From positions 173,810 through 237,809 of the forward strand of contig CACZFI010000002.1 of NCBI GenBank assembly GCA_902780405.1: a stretch of DNA of 64,000 bases, in the 5' to 3' direction. Of this stretch, positions 17,322 to 26,498 are shown one piece after another (the first letter of the stretch is position 1; every line of letters starts with the position of its first letter). This DNA is from an uncultured Lachnospiraceae bacterium. Lineage in GTDB: Bacteria > Bacillota > Clostridia > Lachnospirales > Lachnospiraceae. Position numbers and translations under genes: made by a program. A model generated the notes under the pieces. It was not told the origin of the DNA, searched no databases, and worked only from the letters and a program-made list of their open reading frames with translations.

Positions 17322-18347
17322 CTAACCTTCTTGCGCATGCTTCCTGCGAAGCTGACCGCAGGCGGCGTCGATATCGCTGCCCGCACTCCTTCTTATAGTA
17401 ACATTTATTGAAGATTTTTCAAGTATTAATTTGAATTTTTGGACGGAGGCGGATCCGCTGGTTTTGTACGATCTTTCCGCCACCGGATTGATGGGGATCA
17501 GGTTTACGTGGCAGTTGTCTTTTCCGAGAAGCGCCGCGAGTTCCCTTGCTTCACGCTCTCCGTCATTGACCCCCGCCATCAGGCTGTACTCGTAGGATAC
17601 GCGTCTGCCCGTCTTTTCGAAGTAGGTCCTGCAGGCAGCGATGGTATCCTCCAAAGGATAAGTATGCGCCACCGGCATGATCTTCTTTCGAAGTTCGTCG
17701 TTCGGCGCATGCAGTGAAAGCGCCAGTGTCACCGGAAGTCCCTCGTCGGCAAATGCGAGGATCCCCGGTATGATCCCGCAGGTGGACACCGTGATGTTTC
17801 TTGCACTTAGGTTGTATCCCGCCGGATCTGTGATCAGTCTTATAAAACGGATGACATTGTCATAATTGTCAAAGGGTTCTCCCGTACCCATCACCACGAT
17901 ATTATCCACCCGTTCGCCCGTCGTGCGCATAGAGGCATAGACCTGCTCAAGCATCTCGGAGGGCGTTAGGTTTCGCACCAGACCGCCGATGGTGGATGCG
18001 CAGAAGGAGCAGCCCATCCTGCAGCCGGCCTGCGATGAGATGCAGACCGAGTTGCCGTAATCGTGCGGCATCCAGACCGTCTCGATCATCTGACCGTCAA
18101 AAAGACGGTACAGAAACTTGATGGTTCCGTCCGTCTTGGATGTCTGACGCGTTTCCTCCCGAACCGTCGTGATCTCCGGAGAAAGCTTCTCGCGAAGCGC
18201 AAGGGAGAGATTCGTCATCTCGTCAGCGGTCGAAACATGATGCCGGTGCAGCCATTCAAATACCTGCTTTGCCCGGAACTTCGGTTCTCCCGCTTCTTTC
18301 ATGTATGTGATTAATTCATCCTGCGTCATGGATCGAAGGTCCATCAT
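17322..18347 (-). CDS. rlmN: Dual-specificity rRNA/tRNA adenine C2-methyltransferase
   Basis: RlmN is a radical-SAM enzyme that methylates A2503 of 23S rRNA and A37 of certain tRNAs. The radical-SAM cysteines are in CRMGCSFCAST (C-x3-C-x2-C), with the downstream GTGEPFDNYDNV and SLHAPNDELR blocks. The C-terminus holds the second catalytic cysteine (AACGQLR). The 341 residues match the family. Its ATG overlaps the rsmB stop by four bases (ATGA type), so the genes are translationally coupled. Confidence 0.96.
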   Translation of the reverse strand: MMDLRSMTQDELITYMKEAGEPKFRAKQVFEWLHRHHVSTADEMTNLSLALREKLSPEITTVREETRQTSKTDGTIKFLYRLFDGQMIETVWMPHDYGNSVCISSQAGCRMGCSFCASTIGGLVRNLTPSEMLEQVYASMRTTGERVDNIVVMGTGEPFDNYDNVIRFIRLITDPAGYNLSARNITVSTCGIIPGILAFADEGLPVTLALSLHAPNDELRKKIMPVAHTYPLEDTIAACRTYFEKTGRRVSYEYSLMAGVNDGEREARELAALLGKDNCHVNLIPINPVAERSYKTSGSASVQKFKLILEKSSINVTIRRSAGSDIDAACGQLRRKHAQEG

Positions 18348-19615
18348 GCATCCTTTCTTAAGACCGCGTAGTAGAAACCGTCGCAGTCATCCACGCCCTG
18401 TAAGAAAAGGCGTTCATCTGTTTTCTTGTAATTCGGGAACTGTTCCAAAAACCAGGATGTATTTCCCTCATTCTCATCCGGGTTGATGGTACATGTGGAA
18501 AATAGCAGGGTCCCTCCCGTAGGAATGTATCCCTCGATATTGGAAAGGATCTCCCGTTGCAGCGCCACAAGCGAGGTAAGTTTCGCCTCATCCACGTGGT
18601 ACTTGATATCATTCTTTCGTCCCATGATCCCGAGTCCCGAACACGGAAGATCCGCGATCACCACATTCGGTTCCGGAAGGTCAAAGGCAGTTCTTGCGTC
18701 ATGCGCCATGATACGGACTCTGTCGGACAGTCCGAGGCGTTCAACGTTCTCCTCGATCCTCGGAAGCTTCTCCTCCGAAAGATCCATCGAGTAAACCATC
18801 CCCTCCCCGGCCAGTTCCGCAGCCAGTGTCGTCTTTCCCCCGGGCGCTGCGCAGATATCCCAAACCGTATCGGTGGGAGCGATCCCCGCTGCGAGAACCG
18901 CTGCTACAGAGCTTTCATCCTGAACGGCAAATGCGCCGTCCCGAAATCCCGGAAGCCGGCTCACGGAATCGTAATCCGAAACCAGGATCGTGCGGTCCGT
19001 GTAATGTCCGATCTCTGTCGTAACACCCGCTGTGCGAAGTTTTTCGATCAGCGCATCCCGGGAGATCACGCTTTGATTGACACGCAGAGATGTCGGACGT
19101 TCCTCGTACAAAGACTTCAAAATCTGTCCGGCCCGATCGGGATACGCCTTGGAAAGCTTCTCTGAAAGAAATGCGGGAACGGAGTACTCCACGGACAGAT
19201 CCGGGTATGTGATCTCTTCCCTGCCGCGCTTTACACTTCGAAGGACACCGTTTACATAGCCGGAAAGTCCGGCAAGTCCGTGCTTCTTGGTAAGGCGGAC
19301 GGTTTCATTTACCGCTGCCGCATCGGGCACGCTGTCCATATAAAGCATCTGATAGATGCCCATCCGAAGGAGGACGCGGATTGCAGGCTTCAGTTTCTTT
19401 ACCGGCAGTTTCGAAAAACAGCCGATCACGTAATCCAGGGTAAGTCTCCGCTCGGTCACGCCCTCTGCAAGGCGCGTGATAAAGGCGCGGTCCGACTTTT
19501 CCGAAAAACGGTGTTTCCTGAGTGCCTTTTCAATGGCCAGGTTGGAAAAGGTATTGCCCGTTTCCACATCCATCAGGATCGTATATACAATCTCTCTGGT
19601 ATCGATTCTCTCCAT
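18344..19615 (-). CDS. rsmB: 16S rRNA m5C967 methyltransferase
   Basis: RsmB joins an N-terminal NusB-like RNA-binding domain (about residues 1-140) to a SAM-dependent methyltransferase domain. The SAM site is CAAPGGKTTLAAEL. The two catalytic cysteines are in ADLPCSGLG and FSTCTINPDENE. The 423 residues are typical. It lies 3 bases after fmt and overlaps rlmN, matching the def-fmt-rsmB-rlmN order of Bacillus. Confidence 0.96.
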   Translation of the reverse strand: MERIDTREIVYTILMDVETGNTFSNLAIEKALRKHRFSEKSDRAFITRLAEGVTERRLTLDYVIGCFSKLPVKKLKPAIRVLLRMGIYQMLYMDSVPDAAAVNETVRLTKKHGLAGLSGYVNGVLRSVKRGREEITYPDLSVEYSVPAFLSEKLSKAYPDRAGQILKSLYEERPTSLRVNQSVISRDALIEKLRTAGVTTEIGHYTDRTILVSDYDSVSRLPGFRDGAFAVQDESSVAAVLAAGIAPTDTVWDICAAPGGKTTLAAELAGEGMVYSMDLSEEKLPRIEENVERLGLSDRVRIMAHDARTAFDLPEPNVVIADLPCSGLGIMGRKNDIKYHVDEAKLTSLVALQREILSNIEGYIPTGGTLLFSTCTINPDENEGNTSWFLEQFPNYKKTDERLFLQGVDDCDGFYYAVLRKDA

Positions 19616-19618
19616 CCT

Positions 19619-20548
19619 TTACTCCCTTGATGTAAGCGTACCTGTACTAAGCTTATTGCCGTTTAAGAAGGAAGCGGTATCCATCTCCTTCTTTCCTTCC
19701 GGCTGGAGTCTTTTTATAACAAGTCCGCCCGTGCCGCAGGCGATGGTAAAACTCTTTTTGGTCACGGCAACGATCGTACCGGGGGTCCCTGAAACCGAGG
19801 GGTCCACCTCGGCCGAAAGAAGCTTGGCATTCTTTCCGTCGATCTTTGTGTACAGGCAGGGCCAGGGATATAGTCCGCGCATCATGCGTTCAAGTTCTTC
19901 CGCGCTCTTTGTAAAATCGGCATTGCCGAGTTCTTTGGTAAGTTTCACGGCATAATTGCTTTCCTCAGGCTGGGGAATCGGCGTTATGCTTCCCTCCGCA
20001 AGTTTTAAAAGCGTGCTTAAGATCAGTTTTGCGCCCAGGTCGGCAAGACGGTCGGTCAGGCTCTCCGCCGTATCCGTAGGAAGGATTTCCGTTGCCGCCT
20101 TCTCCAGGATATCGCCGGTATCGAGACCCGCATTCATCTGCATGGTGGTGACACCCGTGGCGTGCTCTCCGTCCAGGATGGCCCACTCGATAGGCGCAGC
20201 GCCCCTGTACTTCGGAAGGAGCGATGCGTGGATGTTGACGCAGCCGTACTTCGGAAGATCCAGGATCTCCTGAGAGAGGATCTGACCGTAGGCCGCTACG
20301 ACGATCACCTCGGGTGCAAGCGTACGAAGACGCTCCACCTCTTCGGCCACCCGGAGCTTCTCCGGCTGATACACCGGAAGGTCCTTTGAAAGCGCAACCT
20401 CTTTTACCGGAGACGGAACAGGTTTCTTGCTTCGCCCCTTTGCCTTATCCGGCTGGGTGTATACCGCCAGGACCTCATGTCCGGCTTCTATAATGGATGT
20501 AAGGGCCGTCGCCGCAAAGTCCGGCGTTCCCATATATACAAGCTTCAT
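19619..20548 (-). CDS. fmt: Methionyl-tRNA formyltransferase
   Basis: Fmt formylates initiator Met-tRNA with 10-formyl-THF. The N-terminus MKLVYMGTPDFAATALTSI fixes the start at 20548, 4 bases after the def stop. Upstream in-frame codons would overlap def and are not family-like. Catalytic residues sit in the NIHASLLPKYRGAAPIEWAI segment and TTMQMNAGLDTGDIL. The 309-residue length is standard. It is paired with def, which removes the formyl group later. Confidence 0.97.
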   Translation of the reverse strand: MKLVYMGTPDFAATALTSIIEAGHEVLAVYTQPDKAKGRSKKPVPSPVKEVALSKDLPVYQPEKLRVAEEVERLRTLAPEVIVVAAYGQILSQEILDLPKYGCVNIHASLLPKYRGAAPIEWAILDGEHATGVTTMQMNAGLDTGDILEKAATEILPTDTAESLTDRLADLGAKLILSTLLKLAEGSITPIPQPEESNYAVKLTKELGNADFTKSAEELERMMRGLYPWPCLYTKIDGKNAKLLSAEVDPSVSGTPGTIVAVTKKSFTIACGTGGLVIKRLQPEGKKEMDTASFLNGNKLSTGTLTSRE

Positions 20549-20552
20549 AAAA

Positions 20553-21035
20553 CTACTCCTCGCTCTCTGCGGGCGGTTCGGCTGCGCGGAGTCCGTCAGA
20601 TACCTTGTCCTTGTAAAGAATTCCGTCAAGGTGATCAAGTTCGTGGCAGATGGCTCTCGCAAGCAGTCCTTCGCCTTCTACGGTGATCTCTTCCATATTG
20701 ATGTCAAGCGCCTTGCAGACAACGTGGTTCGGTCTCTCCACGGTTCCCACAAGACCGGGCAGGGACAGACAGCCCTCATCGCCGATCTGCTCGCCGTCCG
20801 CCTCGATGATCTCCGGATTGATCAGGCAGTACGCATTGCCGTCGCATACGTCGATCACCACGATTCTTTTTAAGATACCCACCTGGGGTGCGGCAAGTCC
20901 GACACCGTTTGCCTCATACATGGTGTCAAACATATCCTCGATCAGGGTCTCGATCCGGGGTGTCATCTTCTCTACCGGTTTACAGACCTTTCTAAGTACA
21001 TCGTCTCCGTCGTGTCTGATATTTCTGATTGCCAT
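20553..21035 (-). CDS. def: Peptide deformylase
   Basis: This metal-dependent enzyme removes formyl groups from nascent proteins. The three family motifs are present: [18 protein letters not shown] (metal-binding Cys) and HELDHLDG (metal-binding His and catalytic Glu). The start at 21035 ([16 protein letters not shown]) has GAGGA 7 bases upstream; a TTG further back is less likely. The 160-residue length fits. The C-terminus ends with an acidic PPAESEE tail. Confidence 0.97.
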   Translation of the reverse strand: MAIRNIRHDGDDVLRKVCKPVEKMTPRIETLIEDMFDTMYEANGVGLAAPQVGILKRIVVIDVCDGNAYCLINPEIIEADGEQIGDEGCLSLPGLVGTVERPNHVVCKALDINMEEITVEGEGLLARAICHELDHLDGILYKDKVSDGLRAAEPPAESEE

Positions 21036-21051
21036 AGTTTTCCTCAACTTT

Positions 21052-23067
21052 CTAATACATGTTCATGGGATCAAGATCCGTTGCGAGCAGGACTCCGTCC
21101 GCTACGGGCATCGCATCCGCCGCTTCGGCCATGGAAGCAAGCAGTCCCATATCCTCACTCTTTGCATAAATCACTCTTCGGTATACATTATTGATCCTGC
21201 CGATGGTGGCGTCGGACGGACCGATCACGAAGACCCGCGAGGGACTGTCTTTCGCCAAGTTCTTAAGCATTGCGGTCATCTCCTCGGATGCCGCGGAAAG
21301 CGTCTCATAATCCTCACCGGTCATAAGGAAGACCATCATATGTGAAGCGGGCGGATAGTGCATCAATCGACGGTAAGTCATCTCCGTGTCATAGAAACCC
21401 TCATAATCCTGTGCTGCTGCAGCCGCGATGGCATAGTGTTCGGGCTGGTACGTCTGGATCAGAGAAGTTCCCCTCTTATCTCCGCGGCCGGATCTTCCGA
21501 TGGCCTGCGCCAGAAGATCATAGGTGCGCTCTCCCGCACGATAGTCGTTGGTGAAAAGCGAGAGGTCGGCCAGCATGATCCCCACCAGTGTCACGTCCGG
21601 AAAGTCATGTCCCTTCACGATCATCTGCGTGCCGATCAGGCAGTCCGCTTCCTTTCTGGAAAATGCATCGAGGATCCTTGCATGATCCCCTTTCTTCATC
21701 GTCGTATCTCTGTCCATCCGCAGGGTTTTCATGTCGGGAAAAAGTCTTTTTACTTCCTCCTCCACCTTCTCGGTACCCGTGCCGAATCCTCCGATCAATT
21801 TGGATCCGCATGAAGGACATGTATCCGGCGCCTTCTTCCCGTATCCGCAGTAGTGGCACCGCAGAATCCCGTCTCTGTGGAGCGTCATGGCAACGTCGCA
21901 CTTCGGACAGCGGATCGCCTCACCGCACTCTCTGCAGGATACAAACGAGTTCATCCCCCTGCGGTTGATAAAGAGCATGATCTGCTCCTTCTTTGAAAGC
22001 CTGTCCTCCATCAGCCGTTTTAAGTCGTAGCTTATGATGCTTCTGTTGCCGAGGCGCAGTTCCTCGCGCATATCCACCAGAAGCACCTCGGGGCGGACGG
22101 CGTCTCCCGTCCTGTCCGGAAGCCGGAAACACCGAATCTCATTCTTTTTCGCTCTGCTGTAGCTTTCCATGGAAGGCGTTGCAGATCCGAGCACCAAAGA
22201 AGCCCCTTCGATAAGACAGCGTTTAGCCGCTACGTCTCTTGCGTGATACTTCGGACTTTGATCACTCTTATAGGCCGTATCGTGTTCCTCATCGATCACG
22301 ATCATTCCCAGTTTCCGGCAGGGTGTAAAGAGCGCCGATCTCGGTCCGATCACCACATCGACCTCTCCTGCCGCAGCGCGTTCGAATTCTCTGTACCGCT
22401 CGCCCTTGCTCTGTCTGGAATTGATCACCGCAACCCTGTCACCGAAATGCTGCTTGTATCTGGCAAGCTGTCCGTAGGTAAGCGAAATCTCCGGGATCAG
22501 AACGATCGACTGATATCCCTGCTCGGCTAAAGCCCGGATACAGGCGATGTAGGCTTCCGTCTTACCGCTTCCCGTCACGCCATGCAAAAGATAGGTACCG
22601 CATATCCCGCTTTCCCTGTCCGAAAGAAAGGCATCCACAAAACTTTGCTGTGCCTCGTTTAACTCGGTGACCGGTGGCTTTTCGATGGTGACATCCGCGA
22701 CATTCACGCGGGCTTTCGTCCGCCGCACAGTCTCCTTCACCGGCATCACCGTCTTTAAGGCGGTGATCATGGTGCATCCGTAGGTTTCATGCATCCACGA
22801 CGCAAGCTTGATCAAAGATGACTCAATGGCGATGCCCTTCGGCCTTACGCCGAATATCTCCTTGATCTTCGCCGGATCAAACTCCGGTTCATCGTGGATG
22901 TCGATCACATAACCGGTTCTGGTCTTCTTTCCCTGTCCGAAGTGGATGTCCACAAGACTTCCCACTTCGACCTCCGGAAGAAGCGGTTCCGGTATCTTGT
23001 ATTCAAAGGTTCGATCGATGGCTTCATGTGAGATATCAACGATGATATCCGCATATTTGTCCGACAT
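21052..23067 (-). CDS. priA: Primosomal replication restart helicase PriA
   Basis: PriA reloads the replisome at stalled forks. The N-terminal DNA-binding domain is at residues 1-~140. The helicase core shows [12 protein letters not shown] (Walker A) and [11 protein letters not shown] (DEEH box). Eight zinc-binding cysteines lie in the CRECG, CPKC, CHYCG and CPSCG knuckles, followed by [13 protein letters not shown]. At 671 residues it is shorter than the ~730-800 of many orthologues, mainly in the N-terminal region. It overlaps the end of murE by 32 bases. Confidence 0.95.
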   Translation of the reverse strand: MSDKYADIIVDISHEAIDRTFEYKIPEPLLPEVEVGSLVDIHFGQGKKTRTGYVIDIHDEPEFDPAKIKEIFGVRPKGIAIESSLIKLASWMHETYGCTMITALKTVMPVKETVRRTKARVNVADVTIEKPPVTELNEAQQSFVDAFLSDRESGICGTYLLHGVTGSGKTEAYIACIRALAEQGYQSIVLIPEISLTYGQLARYKQHFGDRVAVINSRQSKGERYREFERAAAGEVDVVIGPRSALFTPCRKLGMIVIDEEHDTAYKSDQSPKYHARDVAAKRCLIEGASLVLGSATPSMESYSRAKKNEIRCFRLPDRTGDAVRPEVLLVDMREELRLGNRSIISYDLKRLMEDRLSKKEQIMLFINRRGMNSFVSCRECGEAIRCPKCDVAMTLHRDGILRCHYCGYGKKAPDTCPSCGSKLIGGFGTGTEKVEEEVKRLFPDMKTLRMDRDTTMKKGDHARILDAFSRKEADCLIGTQMIVKGHDFPDVTLVGIMLADLSLFTNDYRAGERTYDLLAQAIGRSGRGDKRGTSLIQTYQPEHYAIAAAAAQDYEGFYDTEMTYRRLMHYPPASHMMVFLMTGEDYETLSAASEEMTAMLKNLAKDSPSRVFVIGPSDATIGRINNVYRRVIYAKSEDMGLLASMAEAADAMPVADGVLLATDLDPMNMY

Positions 23068-24526
23068 CCTCTTCCTCCAAAATCTCCTCGATCAGCTCAC
23101 GTTCATCCATGTGATACTTCTTGCCCTTGATCTCCTGATAGGTCTCCTGACCCTTGCCCGCAAAGACGATGACATCACCTTCTTTGGCGTTCATGATCGC
23201 ATAGCGCATAGCCTCCTTGCGGTCGATGATCTCCACATAGGCGCCGTCGGTCTTCTCGATACCGGTCTTGATATCATTGATGATATCCTGCGGTTCTTCA
23301 AATCTCGGATTATCACTCGTGATAATGGTAAGGTCGGCAAGGCGTCCCGACACCTCACCCATCTCAAAGCGACGGTCTCTCGCGCGATTGCCGCCGCAGC
23401 CAAAGAGACATACGAGACGCTTCGGATGATATACGGAAAGCGCTTTAAGCAGACTCTCCAGTGACATTCCGTTGTGCGCATAATCAAGCATCAGGGTAAA
23501 TTTGTCGGAGATTTTGATCATCTCCACCCTTCCTCTTACGGAAACCTTGGGAAGGATCGTGACGATATCCTCCTTCGATACGCCCATCTCGCTTGCGACC
23601 GCAATGGCTGCAAGCGCATTCTGTACGGAGAATTCTCCGGGAAGATCCACACGAACATCGGCAGAAATCTTTCCGCTCAAGGTAAATGTAACGCCGAGCA
23701 CACCGTTTTCAAAGAAGGGCGATGCATGTTCCGCGCGATAGTCCGCATCCTCGGAAAGGCCGAAGGTTACGGCGTCGCAGGTTGCATGCTCCGTCATGTC
23801 ATCCACATGGGGATCGTCGATATTGAAGATGCCTGTCTTGCACAGCGTGAAAAGCTTTGCTTTCCATGCCATATATTCTTCAAAGGATCCATGCTCGTTC
23901 GGGCCGATGTGATCCTTGGACAGATTCGTAAAAATACCGTAGTCAAATGCAACGCCCGCAATACGGTCCAGCATCAGTCCCTGTGAGGACACCTCCATGA
24001 TCACGGCGCTGATTCCGTTTTTCACCATCTCAGCCAGGTATCTGTGCAGATGGATGGATTCCGGTGTGGTATTCGATGCCTCGATCACTTCGCTTCCCGT
24101 ATCGATCTCAATGGTGCCGATCAGTCCGGTGGCAATACCGGCATGGCGAAGCATATCGCGGATCATATAAGTTGTCGTCGTCTTACCCTTGGTACCGGTG
24201 ATACCGATCACGGTCAGTTTCTCGGAAGGGTAACCGTAGAATGCGGAACTGATCATGCCCATGGCGTAGCGGCTGCTTTTTACCTTCACCACGGTGCAGG
24301 AAAGCTCGGGCAGTTCCTCCGTATCCTCAACGATAATGGCCGCGGCGCCCTTATCGCATACATCCTTTGCATAGACATGTCCGTCGGACACAGCACCCTT
24401 GATGCAGAAAAAGAGTTCTCCGGGTACAACCTTTCTTGAATCGTTTTGAACGCCGGTGATCTCCACATCCGTATCTCCTGCGATCACCTGATAATCAAGT
24501 CCCTTAAGAAGTTCAATCAGTTTCAT
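23036..24526 (-). CDS. murE: UDP-MurNAc-L-Ala-D-Glu ligase (MurE)
   Basis: MurE adds the third amino acid to the peptidoglycan stem peptide. It shows the ATP-binding GITGTKGKTTTTYMI, the carbamylated-lysine region, DYAHNGMSLESLL, and the substrate-selecting SDNPRFEEPQDI. The DNPR form is the one associated with meso-diaminopimelate. The start at 24526 gives MKLIELLKGLDYQV, the typical opening, with GGGAGAAG before it. MurE here occupies the place taken by coaBC in the Bacillus gmk-rpoZ-coaBC-priA order, and it is far from the dcw cluster at 43-52 kb. Confidence 0.95.
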   Translation of the reverse strand: MKLIELLKGLDYQVIAGDTDVEITGVQNDSRKVVPGELFFCIKGAVSDGHVYAKDVCDKGAAAIIVEDTEELPELSCTVVKVKSSRYAMGMISSAFYGYPSEKLTVIGITGTKGKTTTTYMIRDMLRHAGIATGLIGTIEIDTGSEVIEASNTTPESIHLHRYLAEMVKNGISAVIMEVSSQGLMLDRIAGVAFDYGIFTNLSKDHIGPNEHGSFEEYMAWKAKLFTLCKTGIFNIDDPHVDDMTEHATCDAVTFGLSEDADYRAEHASPFFENGVLGVTFTLSGKISADVRVDLPGEFSVQNALAAIAVASEMGVSKEDIVTILPKVSVRGRVEMIKISDKFTLMLDYAHNGMSLESLLKALSVYHPKRLVCLFGCGGNRARDRRFEMGEVSGRLADLTIITSDNPRFEEPQDIINDIKTGIEKTDGAYVEIIDRKEAMRYAIMNAKEGDVIVFAGKGQETYQEIKGKKYHMDERELIEEILEEEDVGQICGYHR

Positions 24527-24544
24527 ATTCTTCTCCCTATGAAA

Positions 24545-24571
24545 AGAAGGGGCTGTCATTCAGCCCCTCGT
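24545..24571 (-). terminator. Hairpin between rpoZ and murE, possibly attenuating
   Basis: GAGGGGCTG pairs with CAGCCCCTT around a 5-base loop and is followed by TTCTTTTC on the minus strand. It sits directly after the rpoZ stop and about 20 bases before the murE ATG. No promoter is visible between them, so murE must be reached by read-through, which makes partial attenuation likely. Confidence 0.55.
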
Positions 24572-24578
24572 CTTCAAA

Positions 24579-24812
24579 TCAGTCTTCGTCTCCGACAATC
24601 TTTACTTTGCCCTCATAAAGCTCTTCCACTGCTACAGACAGGGCTTTCTTGCCTTCTGCCGGAACCAGCGGTTCGGAACCTGCGATGATCTGTCTTGCTC
24701 TCTTTGACGTAGCCATCACGATGGAGTATCTGCTCTGTACCACAGGCTGCTCGCCGGGCTCAACCTCACTGTTTACGACTGCCATCAAGTCACTGTATGA
24801 CGGATGAATCAT
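24579..24812 (-). CDS. rpoZ: RNA polymerase omega subunit
   Basis: This 77-residue protein opens MIHPSYSDLMAVVNSEVEPG and contains SRYSIVMATSKRARQIIAG, the omega segment that clamps the beta-prime C-terminus. The following ALSVAVEELYEGKVKIV is also typical of Firmicutes omega. It lies between gmk and murE, the standard gmk-rpoZ pair. Confidence 0.93.
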   Translation of the reverse strand: MIHPSYSDLMAVVNSEVEPGEQPVVQSRYSIVMATSKRARQIIAGSEPLVPAEGKKALSVAVEELYEGKVKIVGDED

Positions 24813-24830
24813 GATCTTAAGTCTCCCTTC

Positions 24831-25448
24831 TTATCTATTCTTAAATTCATCTTGAATCTCTTTGATAAAGTCTTCGTTGTAGCTTCGTTTGCACTTGCCT
24901 GCGCGGATGATGGAATGCACCGTCTCCACACACTCATCAAGGTCATCGTTCACTACGATATAATCATAGACATTCATGTCCTGTGATTCCTCTGCCGCAC
25001 GCTTTAAGCGCTTTGCGATCACCTCATCGGTCTCGGTGCCTCTGCCGCGAAGTCTGGCTTCAAGCGCATCCGCGGAAGGTGCGGTCACAAAGAGTAACAC
25101 CGCATCCGGGTACTGCTCCTTGATATTCATGGCGCCCTGGACCTCGATCTCAAGGATCACATCACGGCCTGCCGCCATTTCTTCTTCAACAAACTTTCTG
25201 GGAGTGCCGTAATAGTTCTCTACGTACTTCGCCCACTCGATCAGACCGTTGTAGTCGATCAGGCTCTGGAACTCCTGCTCTGTCTTGAAGTAATACTCAC
25301 GTCCGTCAACTTCTCCCTCTCTCGGCGCTCTCGTCGTAGCGGATACGGACAGACTGTAACCGTGCTTTTCCACAAGCTTCTTTACAACGGTTCCCTTGCC
25401 TGCTCCGGAGAAACCGGAGATTACGATCAAAAATCCTTTTTTCTCCAT
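24831..25448 (-). CDS. gmk: Guanylate kinase
   Basis: Gmk makes GDP from GMP and ATP. It has the P-loop SGFSGAGKGTVVKKL at residues 11-25, the GMP-binding SVSATTRAPREGEVDGREYYF segment region, and ILEIEVQGAMNIK. The 205 residues are typical. It starts 12 bases after yicC. In Bacillus a remA gene sits between the two; here it is absent. Confidence 0.97.
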   Translation of the reverse strand: MEKKGFLIVISGFSGAGKGTVVKKLVEKHGYSLSVSATTRAPREGEVDGREYYFKTEQEFQSLIDYNGLIEWAKYVENYYGTPRKFVEEEMAAGRDVILEIEVQGAMNIKEQYPDAVLLFVTAPSADALEARLRGRGTETDEVIAKRLKRAAEESQDMNVYDYIVVNDDLDECVETVHSIIRAGKCKRSYNEDFIKEIQDEFKNR

Positions 25449-25460
25449 GGAAGTCTCCTT

Positions 25461-26339
25461 TTATTCGATATTCTGAATCTGTTCTCTGATCTTCTCAATC
25501 TCTGTTTTAAGGTCAATACCCTTATTCGAGATGTGAAGCGTATTGGACTTGCTAAGGATGGTGTTCGCTTCGCGGTTCATCTCCTGCACTAGGAAGTCAA
25601 GCTTTCTTCCGATGCTGCCGCCCTCCACGAGGATGGCCTTGGTGCCGTCCACATGGCTCTTTAGACGAACGATCTCCTCGTCCACGCATACCTTATCGGC
25701 AAAGATCGTAACCTCGGTGGCGATACGCTGCGCGTCGATCTCAACATTCTTGCTTAATTCACTGATCTTCTCGGTCAGTCTCGTCTTGTACTCCTCAATG
25801 ATCTTCGGAGACTCTGCCTCGATATAGGCAACCATCTCCTGCATGGAGTCAAGCTTCGCAAGCAGATCCGTAAGCAACTTCTCGCCCTCGGTCTCTCTTG
25901 CAGCCACAAAGCGCTCGCAAGCCTCGCGAAGAGGCTTCTCAAGCTCCTGCCAGATCATATTCTCATCAACGCTTTCTTCCTCAATGGTAAATACATCCGG
26001 AAAGCGTCCGATGCCGTTCACATCAATCTCCGTCGTAAGGCCGTACGCGTCCTTCATCTCACGAAGATAGTTTATATACTGGGATGCAAGCTCCCGGTTG
26101 TATACCACGTGACTGTCCTTACCGGAATGATCCTCGTAAGTGATGAACACATCTACCTTACCTCTCTGGATATAGTCCTTCAGGAAGTTACGGATCTCTG
26201 TCTCTAAGAAATTCAGCTTCTTGGGAAGCTTGATGCTCACGTCACAGAATCTGTGGTTGACCGCCTTGATCTCCACAAGGATGTGACGATCGCGGGTCGT
26301 AAGCTCGCTTCTGCCGAAGCCTGTCATGCTCTTGATCAC
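25461..26339 (-). CDS. YicC/YloC family endoribonuclease
   Basis: This is the 292-residue YicC/YloC-type protein, with the signature IKSMTGFGRSELTTRDRHILVEIKAVNHRF region at the N-terminus and FLVQEMNREANTILSKSN near the C-terminus. The family has been reported to act as an endoribonuclease. It heads the gmk-rpoZ operon as in Bacillus, with a consensus promoter and a 20-bp palindrome in its leader. Confidence 0.92.
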   Translation of the reverse strand: MIKSMTGFGRSELTTRDRHILVEIKAVNHRFCDVSIKLPKKLNFLETEIRNFLKDYIQRGKVDVFITYEDHSGKDSHVVYNRELASQYINYLREMKDAYGLTTEIDVNGIGRFPDVFTIEEESVDENMIWQELEKPLREACERFVAARETEGEKLLTDLLAKLDSMQEMVAYIEAESPKIIEEYKTRLTEKISELSKNVEIDAQRIATEVTIFADKVCVDEEIVRLKSHVDGTKAILVEGGSIGRKLDFLVQEMNREANTILSKSNTLHISNKGIDLKTEIEKIREQIQNIE

Positions 26340-26366
26340 TGTCGGTTCTCCGTTATCCTAAGATTT

Positions 26367-26386
26367 CCGTATGCGCACGCATACGG
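26367..26386. repeat. Perfect 20-bp palindrome at the yicC transcription start
   Basis: CCGTATGCGCACGCATACGG is an exact inverted repeat (9-bp arms, 2-base centre). It lies 4 bases downstream of the -10 box at 26391-26396, so it should cover the transcription start and the first bases of the RNA. It could be an operator for a dimeric regulator or a 5' hairpin protecting the long mRNA. Confidence 0.8.
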
Positions 26387-26390
26387 ATAC

Positions 26391-26419
26391 ATTATATGTC
26401 ATCCCTCTACAAATTGCAA
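26391..26419 (-). promoter_or_regulatory. Consensus promoter of the yicC-to-putP operon
   Basis: TTGCAA (26414-26419) and TATAAT (26391-26396) are exactly 17 bases apart on the minus strand, about 50 bases before the yicC ATG. It is the only strong promoter seen for the ~16-kb operon that follows. Confidence 0.8.
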
Positions 26420-26441
26420 GACGGAAGGTGTCTAACTATAC

Positions 26442-26466
26442 ACGCTCCTGTGGGCCACAGGAGCGT
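26442..26466 (-). terminator. Strong hairpin after rqcH, without clear T-run
   Basis: ACGCTCCTGTG and CACAGGAGCGT form a perfect 11-bp stem with a 3-base loop, 33 bases after the rqcH stop. The minus-strand sequence after it (GTATAGTTAG) has few T residues, so it may be a weak terminator or an RNA-stabilising hairpin. Confidence 0.45.
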
Positions 26467-26498
26467 ATGCAACGGCATCAAGCACCTTAGGCTTTACC

